From: Selaginella moellendorffii | Lineage: Eukaryota; Streptophyta; Lycopodiopsida; Selaginellales; Selaginellaceae | NCBI RefSeq assembly: GCF_000143415.4 | Contig: NW_003314297.1 | Coordinates: 396,399 to 460,398 of the forward strand | Direction: 5' to 3' | DNA length: 64,000 nt | In this document: positions 45,002 to 53,504 of the stretch, piece by piece | How the letters are laid out: each line of letters begins with the position of its first letter | Numbering within the stretch: the first letter of the stretch is position 1 | Notes under the pieces: generated by a model | Seen by the model: the letters and a program-made list of their open reading frames with translations, nothing else | Told to the model about the DNA's origin: nothing | Database searches by the model: none | Translations under genes and position numbers: made by a program

Positions 45002-46233
45002 CGTGGCTCGTCCTCAAATGTCACTGCACCCTCCAAAGCCTGTGGTCGCAAGTTGGTCAAAAGAGATAGATTCACATTAATCACACGGGAGAAACTGCGG
45101 GATCTAATAATGACCATGCAACACTTAAAACAGAGGGCCGGGTTCAATTTGCAATTGGGAGTTTGGACATCCATGATGCGCCACAATGCATTAACGTTGC
45201 TACAGATGATGCACGATCAGACGCGAGTAATATTACCACTTGACTTTCTCCTAACGCAGGAGGATTGCTTGACTATGGTCCATGTGAGGGGTAGCAAGCC
45301 CATCTTCGTCAAGCCAGAGGCTGTAGTGATGAACCGGACTGCTAGGTCAAGTGAAATCCTCATCATCGATGACTCGCCGATTAAAACTGCAGCGAACATG
45401 CACACATCTGCAGTGCACCCCATCTCTTGCAGTATGGAAACTAGGGAGAAGAAACCGTATGTTCTGGGGGACCTTGCAAAATGGCTTGGAGCGATGGTGA
45501 TAGAGAACCGGCCAGTCCAGGAGGTGGCTGCAGAAATCAACCAAATGGCAGATGGAACGGTATATCAGAAGCCATTTGATCGGACAGACACCAGTCATCA
45601 TTTATGGCATGTATATTGTCTAGCCAAGCACTATCCGCATCTCCATAATCTGCTCAACTGGATGGGTTCTTCGACCACTGAACATGAGCGTGGACGTATT
45701 AGAGAAGAGATGGCATTACTATTGGGTTTAAATCCTGATAGTGTGGAGAGTGATGAAATTCCAAGATTATTGTATAGGCGTTGGAGGCAAAAAATAACAA
45801 TCTGAGATGGCATGTATTTATTTAAAAATGTAACTTATTATGGCATGGGGTTCCATGCCATTGTATTAATATTAAAAGACAATTCTTTGAGAGGATTTGC
45901 ATTATACTAGAAGTGTTACAGCGTGTTATAGCATGTTATTGGAAGTCTACGAAGTTGTTTTATTAATAAGGGGAAAGTAAAGATTGAATGGGGACTTGGG
46001 CTCCACCTAGACTCGGAGCAACTGAGCCAATATTAAAAGGATGGAAAGAAATTGGACGACGATGACAAGGAGAAGAGAGAGGTGAAGCAGTGGCAAGGGA
46101 AGGAGAAGTGATTGAGTAGACATTTCCTTGTTTAAAATAAAATGGCATGTGCCTCAATGCAGTTGAATTTTGTTATATTTATATACTATATAAAGGTTTA
46201 GAAACCTTATTTTACAAGTGGGATAATGACAAT

Positions 46234-46257
46234 TCCCACTTTAACGAAATAGAGCTT
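46234..46257 (-). repeat. Right terminal inverted repeat
   Basis: TCCCACTTTAACGAAATAGA then GCTT, the exact reverse complement of 33030-33053. Just inside, AAGTGGGATAATGACAATTC with CCACTT forms a small extra inverted repeat that reuses the inner 8 bp of the TIR. Confidence 0.9.
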
Positions 46258-46261
46258 TGAT
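46258..46261. repeat. Right target-site duplication TGAT
   Basis: TGAT immediately outside the right terminal repeat, matching 33026-33029. Confidence 0.75.
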
Positions 46262-46963
46262 TCATTGTGGTGGGTATTTGGATTGTGTGAATGAAGTATG
46301 CAATTAAGGGTGTGGTAAAAACTCCATATTTTTTTAAAGATTTGCATTCAATCCTCCCATTTATAATGCTATTAGTGTTGAATTCAAGTGCTAGTTTTGC
46401 AAAAATGTTCTATTGTGTCGTGCTATCTACGGCGCCAAGATGTATTATTTTTTTCCATGAGATGAGGAGGCTAATAAAACTGTAATACATATTGGCACGC
46501 ATATACATCTAATGCAAGAAGGGATACAAAAGAGTTCAATCAACCATTTCAAAGATGTAGTGTAGATAAAAATTGTGAGAAACTCATTTACAACTCCGAA
46601 ATGTGTTTAAAAGATAGTGCTAAAGGATTTTATCACAAGCACCCTACTCAATCCGGGCTTCAAGAAGACTCAACTAGACGAGGTTAGCTTTCGGGAGTTA
46701 CTATGATGCATGCAACCTACAACTAGTCTCAAGAGGTAAGAAAATAATATGATATACTTTTCAATAATATTTCTCTTATATTTTTTTTTATTTAGAATAA
46801 AATCTTGGATGTGTGAATCTCGAGAAGGGAAACTCTAGTCAAAAATTGACTTTATCCTTGAACCAAAATAGACCTCTCCCTACGAATTTATCCATGGGAG
46901 TTTATTTCCAGATCAAGTTATTAGTGAATAGAAGTACCCTTTTGTCTTCAAAATGTCTACTAT
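46262..46963. other. Anonymous AT-rich flank
   Basis: No supported gene between the 13-kb element and the LTR that starts at 46964. Confidence 0.5.
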
Positions 46964-48076
46964 TGTCGCAAATGTGACTTTGGGTATCGAAAGTTACTTG
47001 TTGACTAGTCCTTACGGACACTCTTACCTTACTGCCACGATGGCAGGAGGTCGGTATTGCTGAGTTATCAGTCTCCGCCTAAGCTAGTTGAGAAACTAGT
47101 TTTCGCGTGTACACTTGACCAGATGAGCATAAGGAAGGAATTCCTAAGTGTCTATTTAGTTAAGCATACTTGACCTGGTTAGAGAAACTCATTCGTTGAC
47201 TTGCACTTGCTAGTGTTGGGAACCCCCGCGATATTGAGTTTGGTCCCTCAATATTCACTACCCAAACTGCCAAACACCCTCGTTATCATGCCCTTTGTGT
47301 TAGTCTCATTTCGGTCCCAAATGCTATTTATGGAAAGTGTCTAGATTTGCTCATTTGGCATATCTACAAAATGTAGAGATCAACCTGAACACAATGGTGT
47401 TTGTCCCGTGTCCAAATTCACAATCTAGGGACATTCCATATTTAGTAAGTCTCGAGCTTGTCCCGGAAACTAACTCCTGATACTAAGGGAGGCTTGGGGT
47501 GAAAGCCCAAAGCGTGTGTTCCTTAAGGGGGGGGCGCGGGGGGGGTTCCAAATGTAAAGTAAGGATAGTGGGTAGGTCAAGCATGGCCGACCAACTTGAG
47601 GCATAGTCTAGTTCCCGCTTGCATGCTTGTCCTTGTTTTGCATCCGGGGCCACTGAACGAAGGAACGGTGCCAAACTCTCAAGCGTGAAGCCAAAGAGTG
47701 GTGGAACCGAACCACAGAGCAACTCCCGAGCATATAGCCCAAGGAGCGAAGGGACAGGAGTCTGGAGCAACTTGGAACAGTCCTGGAGCAACCAACATCC
47801 CAATGCTAGGACCAGCACGCAAAATAGAGCCAAACAGAGTCTGGCGCTATTTTGGCATACTGGTGGCCTAACGCGAGGACATGGGTACTCCACCAGCTAG
47901 CATGGAATGGAATTTGGGCTTAGACCCAAGAGGCCCTGAACCTCAGGTTCCTGTAGACACGTGGCATAGACACGTGGCATGTGACACATGGCATAAAGAG
48001 GGTTTAGGTTCCGCTTTGTGGTGTTATCCTATGGTAAATCACCATAGGATAAAGGGTCAAAACCACGTGCGCTACA
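46964..48076 (+). repeat. LTR family B (variant 2), 1113 bp
   Basis: Starts TGTCGCAAATGTGACTTTGG and ends GTGCGCTACA. The 5' part matches the reverse complement of 2381 downwards, and the 3' part matches 14665-15465. It contains a G-tract at about 47526-47545 and the 12-bp-stem hairpin at 48024-48052. No primer-binding site follows: sequence passes straight into LTR-A minisatellite, so it is a solo LTR or truncated element inside LTR-A. Confidence 0.8.
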
Positions 48077-48667
48077 GAGAAGGAGTCCGAGATGGAGTCC
48101 AATATGGACCCGAGATGGACTTGATATGGACCCGAGATGAAGTCCGAGATGGACCCAAGATGGAGTCCAAAATAGACCTGAGATGGAGTCTGAGATGGAC
48201 CTGAGATGCAGTTCAAGATGGAGTCCGAGATGGACCCAAGATGGACTCCGAGATGGAGTCTGAGATGGACTCAAGATAGAGTCCAAGATGGACTCAAGAT
48301 AGAGTCCAAGATGGACTCAAGATGGAGTCCGTGATAAACCCGAGATGGAGTCTGAGATGGACCTGAGATGGAGTCCGAGATGGAGATCGACACCGACACC
48401 GACACCGACATTGATACCGACACCAAGACCAAGTTCGAGACCAAGTCAGAGACTAAGTCCAAGACTAACTCCAAGTCTGAGTTCGAGGGTGGAAGCCCAA
48501 AGCGATCATCTCCCAAACCTTAGGGGGTTTGGTGAGCTCCAAAAGTATAGTAGGGGGAGGACTCTAGTGGTGCCAGAAAGGGCTAGTGTGACCTAGGAAA
48601 GCTATATCCATGTGTTAGGTGATAATATAACCACTAAGGAATCCAAGGCTAAAGTGAATATAGACAT
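48077..48667 (+). repeat. LTR-A fragment with minisatellite
   Basis: Minisatellite units (48081-48490) then the conserved TTAGGGGGTTTGGTGAGCTC..AAAAGTATAGTAGGGGGAGG block and GTGATAATATAACCACTAAGG. Similarity ends at about 48667 where Ty3 sequence begins. Confidence 0.8.
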
Positions 48668-50329
48668 AATAACAAAAGGACCTTGTACAAATGCACATTA
48701 TGCTCCTCTATATTCTTGCTGAAAACAAGAATATCATCTAAGCCTACATCAATTTTAGTGGCTGAGTTATGCAGCTTCCTTGGTATGGCTAATTACTACC
48801 AACAATTCTAGAGTACAAGTTTGTGGAGGTAGTTATTCCTTTGACATGGTTGTTGCGCAAGAATATACCATTTGAGTGGAAGAAGCCACATGAGGAGAGT
48901 TTTATAGCATTGCAATAGTCGTTGAGCACAGCTCTAGTGCTTCGTATTGCTAATCCATCAAAACTTTACGAGGTGTTATATGATATGAGTGGTTATACAC
49001 GGAATTCTCATGCAAGAGGGACAACCTATTGCATATGAGAGTTGAATTTTGAGTTCCACGGAATAATATTGTTCCACATATGAGCAAGAGTTACTCTCCA
49101 TTGCTCATGCTTTGTGGACATGGCAACACTATCTTTATGGTGTAGTGTTCGTGGTGTTGACAGATCACAAACCTCTTATATACTTTTTCACACAGAAGGA
49201 ATTGAACACTAGGCAAGTTCATTAGATAGTCAAACTCATAGAGTTTGGGGAGTTTCTTATTGAGCATTGTCCGAGAAAATCGAATGTGGTAGTAGATGCT
49301 TTATCTCATGTTCATTATGTGATAGTGTTATAAACACAATTTTGTCATTATTTAAGTAAAATGGTCAACAAGTTTTGGTAGTTGTTGAGTGTGCTTAAGC
49401 TCAAGATGCAAGATGGAAACATCTTTCTCATTGGTGGATGGGATTCTTTGCCATAATGGCTATGTATATTTGCCATGGGTGGATGGGTTAATTACTCAAG
49501 TTTTATTCCACTATCATGATTGTCCAGAGGCCGGTCATTTTAGGGGGAAGAAGACATATGAGTTGATTAAGTGCAATTTTTATTGGAGGAATATAAAAGC
49601 TGATATCCTTAAGTATTATAAATCATATAAACTCTGTCAGCAAGTAAAGGTATCACAAGAGAAGCCAGAGGGACTTTTGCAACCTTCACTTATTTCTCAA
49701 AGCTATTGGTGTAGTATCTTTATGGACTTCATCACTTGTTTGCCACGAACATAAAGGCAAATGGAGCAAATATGGGTCATAGTGGATCGGTTGACATAGT
49801 ATATATGGTTGTTGGCTCTTTAGGAGACTATCATTGCCTCAGAATTAGCTAAAGTCTACTTAGAGAGGTTTTTCTTAATTTTAGTTGCTGGAGGACATCA
49901 TTAGTGATTGAGATTCAAAGTTCACTAGTGGATTTTGAAAGAGCTTTGCAAAGGCTATACAGGTAACTTTGAAACTCTCAATTGGAGATCATCCTCAAAT
50001 TGATAGGCAAACCGAGTGTGTGAATCAGGTAGTAAAGGATATACTACGCTATAACATTGGTCAAAGGTAGGGACAATTGAATTTATATCTTCCATTGGTG
50101 CAATTTACTTATAACAATAGCTAATAAAGTGGAACTAAATTAAATCCTTATTTTGCCATGTTTGGAAAGCATCCCTAAACAATGGTGGAGTTGAGATTAC
50201 ATTTGAGTAAGGATGTTCAAGATAAGTTTGATTCCAAGGTAACTAATTTGGCCATAGAACTTGATAAGATTTTGGTGGTGGTACATATTCCAATCTAGCC
50301 ATAATACTAAAGATGAATAAAATAAGAAA
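48668..50329 (+). pseudogene. Ty3 RT-RNase H-integrase remnant
   Basis: Plus-strand frames give a reverse transcriptase/connection piece (FVEVVIPLTWLLRKNIPFEWKKPHEESF-like, in part), an RNase H tail ending in a VVVDALS-like segment near 49290, and an integrase with VDGLITQVLFHYHDCPEAGHFRG, KTYELIKCNFYWRNIKADI (HHCC) and IFMDFITCLPRT, then eroded core pieces to 50300. The open stretch is 49389-49754. It is related to the fragment at 120-864. Its 3' LTR is probably 50330-50505. Dead. Confidence 0.82.
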
Positions 50330-50505
50330 TGTGAGGTCCAAGTGTACAGCTATGATGCCATATACTAATATTAGTGTAGTGGGATTTTGGTAGCCATTAT
50401 ATTAGTTTCAATTCAGACTATTCACTCTTATATATAAGCTAGAGTTTTGGGGCTAATGAATATGCATATTTCTTGTATTCTCTTTCTTTATTCCATGCAC
50501 TTGCA
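50330..50505 (+). repeat. LTR family C
   Basis: TGTGAGGTCCAAGTGTACAG to TCCATGCACTTGCA, matching 26983-27160 in reverse orientation (ATACTAATATTAG.GTAGTGGGATTTTGG shared in reverse complement). Confidence 0.72.
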
Positions 50506-50828
50506 TTAGTGGAGGTGAAAGGCAATTTTGATTGTTTTTGAGTGCTTACATTTGGGACTTTTGTTTTAGATCTAGCTTTTACATTGTCTAGATTTCCTTT
50601 TCCTTTTAGTTTTTTCTATTTTTTTCTTTTTCTTTTTGTTTAGATCTAGCTTTTACATTGTTTAGATCTCCCTTTCCTTCTAGTTTTTTCTATTTCTTTT
50701 CTTTTGCTCTTTCCTTTTTATTCGTCTTCATGGCAAAGTAGTAGTCTCCTCCTCCTTTGACTCTGGAGCAACAGTTAGTGCAATTGCTCGATACTATGCA
50801 CTTGCAATTAAACAACCAAAGTCAGTTG
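50506..50828 (+). repeat. T-rich tract with a tandem duplication
   Basis: TTTAGATCTAGCTTTTACAT and the following pyrimidine-rich stretch occur twice, at about 50569-50638 and 50639-50705. No gene. Confidence 0.65.
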
Positions 50829-51413
50829 TGTAAACTCTTGAGTTTAGACTTCCCGGGAGGTCACCCATCCTAGTACTATTCAAATCCAAGAACGCTTAAC
50901 CCCAAATATCCCAAGACCCTTAACTAATTGGAAAAGGGGGTGCACTCTTATTCATGGGCCCTTTCCCTTTATATTTGAACCCCATGGATCATATATCAAG
51001 TTATTCTCTTTGGTTGCTTACAATCCACCATGCTTCCTTATAAGTTCACGCCCTCGTGAACGGAAGCTGAGAGCCGCAGCTCTCCCGAGAGCCCCGCTCT
51101 CTTACCCCTTGGGTCGAGCCCAACGGGAGCAAACTGGACCAGCCAGATGTCAATCAATATGTGGTGTGATTCCCTTAGCCAACCAACAGAGTCGAACCCG
51201 AGACTGCTCTAATACCAAATATAAGCTTCTAAGTTTAGACTTCCTGGGAGGTTACCCATTCTAGTATTATTCAAACCCAAGGACGCTTAACCCCAAATAT
51301 CCCAAGACCCTTAATCAATTAGAAAAGGTGGTGCACTCTTATTCATAGGCCCTTTCCCTTTATATTTGAACCCTATGGATTGTATCTCAAGTCGTTCTCT
51401 TTGGTTGCTTACA
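50829..51413 (-). mobile_element. Cassandra-type TRIM with 5S rRNA-derived LTRs, 585 bp
   Basis: Two 194-bp LTRs (50829-51022 and 51220-51413), minus orientation, start TGTAAGCAACCAAAGAGAA and flank 197 bp. The primer-binding site TGGTATTAGAGC sits next to the upstream LTR (plus 51207-51218). Flanks AGTTG (50824-50828) and AGTTG (51414-51418) are a perfect 5-bp target duplication. Each LTR holds a segment whose minus strand reads GTTAAGCGT..TTGG, then AGTACTAGGATGGGTGACCT and CCCGGGAAG, the 3' half of plant 5S rRNA with its internal promoter region. This combination defines Cassandra elements. The two LTRs differ at a number of sites (CCCGGGAGGTCACCC versus CCTGGGAGGTTACCC). Confidence 0.92.
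50838..50905 (-). repeat. 5S rRNA-like segment in the Cassandra LTR
   Basis: Reverse complement of 5S rRNA positions covering the last third: CTTCCCGGGAGGTCACCCAT then CCTAGTACTA, with ACGCTTAACC beyond. The second LTR has the equivalent at about 51236-51296 with more changes. It is not a 5S gene: the 5' half of the rRNA is missing. Confidence 0.88.
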
Positions 51414-52330
51414 AGTTGATGGCAACATTCATGACATGTGATATAACTCCTTTTGCTCTTGTTGCTAATCCTTGCATTTGGCCAAATTTCTTCTGTGGGG
51501 ATGATATGTATTATTGGTTCAATCACGTCATGGTGTTTGCCACATATCATTCTTGGGATGATGCTCGACATTTGCATTTCCCACGTGTTTCCAAGAGATG
51601 GCACTACAGTGGTATAATGGTTTGAGCGCAACCACTCGTGAGGATTGGAGTATTCTTCCGGACATCTTCAAACATGCATTTGGACATGCTGACGATTGTG
51701 ATAATGCATTTTAACAATTATATTTTTTTTGTCAAGGGCCATTTGAGTTGGTGATGCAATTTGGCATTCGTTTCTAAAGCCTCTTACTTCATGTAGAGCC
51801 AAATATGTCAGAGTGAATCAAGCTAGGAATGTTGTGGCCAGCACTTTGTCAAGATCTTGTAGGACTTGTGCATGCACTTGCTCTAGCCACCCTTAATAAT
51901 GCCCTTTTTTTGGCACAACATTATGAGACATTGCCTCTTCCACTTCTCGTTACACGTCCTTTAGCTCCACTTTCTGTGGGAGATAGTCCTATTTCAATGG
52001 AAGTTAATGTTGTTGCTGCCCGAGTTCAAGGATAAGGGCGAGGACGTAGTCATGGCCATGATGTCCATTATTGGGCATGTGATAAAGTTAGTCACACTTA
52101 TCGGCATTATCAGTGTTTTTTGGATTGGCAACTTCCATTTCCTTGGTGAAGACTTTGGCATCAACAACGTCCTATTGGTGTTACTATAGTAAAAGGTTTA
52201 AACATAGTAATGGAGGGACCTTTCATGAATAAGTCAATAACCCCTCCATCTTTCTTTCAGGAGTATCATCAAGGGGTTCACTCTATGCTATTTTATCTAG
52301 TGTTTACTTTCCAAGATTGTTTTTATGGTC
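51414..52330 (+). pseudogene. Ty3 gag-protease remnant (family-C type)
   Basis: Plus-strand pieces match the element at 27-32.5 kb: HSWDDARHLHFPRVSKRWHY and TTREDWSIF (gag), a knuckle region without its cysteines near 52060-52100, and MEGPFMNKSITPPSFFQEYH at 52210 (compare MEGPYANKLVTPPSFFREYH at 32222). It supplies the gag part that is missing at 32490. Multiple stops. Confidence 0.72.
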
Positions 52331-52837
52331 TAAAAGGAACGCACCTACTTGTCTGGGAAGTTATGTCGGGAAGCTCATCTTCTTCACTTTCATCACTGGA
52401 GAGAATAACATCTTCATCCTTCATTGCTTACACAGTTGGTTGTGAAACTGATGCAGTCTCCTCTACTTGCTTTGGAGATTCTTTAACTAGAATCTCTTCT
52501 ATCTGATTACCTTTATCCCAACATATATTCTCCAAAGTAACTGATCCTAGCTTTAACTTGAATCTTCTAAAGAGGAAGCTCTCTCTTATAACACTCTTAG
52601 AGAAAAAAATTGAAAGCTCTTGATTGAACTTCAAGTAGAATTCTCTCATATCTTCTCTTTGCTCAAGCACTTAGAAAAAATTTGGGGAGAAATTGACAAG
52701 GAAGAATAAAGATATTCTTCTGTATTGTGAGCTTTAATTAGCTGTGTCCTTGCAAAGGACAAGTTAATTATTTTAACAAAATATACAACCGTTAGAATCT
52801 AGAGATATATAAGAATCTTAAAAAGCCACTCATATTA
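52331..52837. other. Anonymous sequence
   Basis: An 80-codon minus-strand frame (52428-52670) has no recognised motif. No gene called. Confidence 0.45.
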
Positions 52838-52840
52838 ATT

Positions 52841-53237
52841 GTATAATTGATTGTGAGAGGAATAATACTATTGAAATGAATAGGGTTATGAGTGAAAGGC
52901 ATTGATTAATCACAAAAGTTGTAACATTGATTGCTTGTTCTCCCTCTCATCTCCATACTCTTTTCCCTTCAAAAAAATTTCATTCTTTTGTGATAAGTGA
53001 GAGAAAGCCAAGCTCGAAAAGGTTGGTTTGTGTGTCGTTTTATCATGTGCGAACCAACCTTTCCAAGTTTGACTCTCTCTCACTTATCACAAAAGAATGA
53101 AACTCTTTTGAAAGGAAAAGAGCATGGTGATGAAAAGGAGAACAGGCAATCAATATTACAACTCTTGTAATTAATCAGCACCTCTCACTCATAACCCTAT
53201 TCATTTCAACAGTATTATTCCTCTTACAATTAATTAC
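52841..53237. mobile_element. Fold-back (long inverted repeat) element, about 400 bp
   Basis: Arms of about 185 nt, 52841-53028 and 53049-53237, pair through TGAGAGGAATAATACT..TTGAAATGAATAGGGTT, CACTTATCACAAAAGAATGAA and AACCAACCTTT, leaving a loop of about 20 nt. It is non-coding. Candidate MITE or fold-back transposon; a target duplication could not be fixed. Confidence 0.75.
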
Positions 53238-53499
53238 ACATATCTAATATCTAAAGCATTGAAAAATTGTCTCCTTGGAAAGAACACATGAAATCTAGAT
53301 CCTGAGTACATAACCATCTTGCCAGATGATGCCAAGAAGGACTTTCCAAACTTACAGTTGTCACAGCCAAAGGAGTATAACATGAACACGACCAAGTAGG
53401 AGCAACCTCCAGCATCTCCACCGCACATAGCAACACCACCAAATCCAGCTCTTGACACCAATGCCGGCAACATGTCACATCACTCCAAACACTGCAGTC
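53238..53499. other. Anonymous sequence
   Basis: Short antisense frames with Cys-rich translations (53234-53478) have no support. Confidence 0.4.
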
Positions 53500-53504
53500 A
53501 AGAG

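Larger units (their letters stand above)
39766..45805 (+). pseudogene. ParB-like-motif protein of the 13-kb element, 18 exons, two premature stops
   Basis: The ATG at 39766-39768 is the last codon of exon 1 and splices to GCG at 40008. The frame totals about 1660 codons. Residues 1-190 are unrecognised; 140-215 are Lys-rich (PTKKKSRKEQKEQEE); 220-320 resemble a ParB/sulfiredoxin fold: KVYTIDVSHIDIQSKYNHKL, a helix, then NIRFYAVSGQHSSFAMQEIV with the loop GQHS at residues 302-305. A helical middle follows to 42263, then a Ser/Lys/Arg-rich part over many small exons, an acidic stretch of Asp/Glu (43818-43980), Pro/Thr-rich repeats (44450-44790) and a C-terminal globular region ending RLLYRRWRQKITI. 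In-frame TAG at 42065-42067 and TGA at 43214-43216 break it; codons resume in phase both times. Possible role: accessory DNA-binding protein of transposition (inference). Confidence 0.72.
33256..46163. repeat. Dispersed 22-nt palindromes (about 30 copies)
   Basis: Consensus left arm ATGGCRTG, 6-nt centre usually WGGCCN, right arm CAYGCCAT. Copies start at 33256, 33571 (partial), 33661, 34053 and 34074 (short), 34179, 34259, 34419, 34565, 35907, 35964, 37566, 37636, 37733, 38236 (3 nt longer), 38311, 39794, 39871, 39931, 41207, 42426, 42567, 42672, 42768, 42903, 43161, 43297, 43452, 44688, 44763, 45840 and 46142. Many are perfect or show paired changes that keep the dyad, for example ATCACATG..CATGCTAT at 34179. 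Most lie in introns, the spacer or the untranslated ends. Two are in an exon of the plus-strand gene and two inside the open frame of the transposase. Confidence 0.9.
33030..46257. mobile_element. 13.2-kb two-gene TIR DNA transposon
   Basis: Perfect 24-bp terminal inverted repeats (33030-33053 and 46234-46257) bounded by TGAT duplications enclose two divergent genes: a minus-strand RNase H-like putative transposase (33690-37483) and a plus-strand 18-exon gene with a ParB-like motif (39766-45805). The 2.3-kb divergent spacer holds GC-rich CTCGCA repeats and a TTTAGGG array. About 30 palindromes with arms ATGGCRTG and CAYGCCAT lie between 33256 and 46163 and nowhere else in the window. A 4-bp duplication is known from several superfamilies, for example Sola; I cannot place this element in a named one. 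Four stops and a frameshift indicate a non-autonomous, decaying copy. Confidence 0.85.

Noticed and set aside
33256-46163. CRISPR-like array from repeated palindromes
   Set aside because: Spacing is irregular (tens to thousands of nt), the sequence has plant introns and eukaryotic transposon ends, and there are no cas genes.
50838-50905. 5S rRNA gene
   Set aside because: Only the 3' part of 5S is present, twice, inside the LTRs of a Cassandra element.
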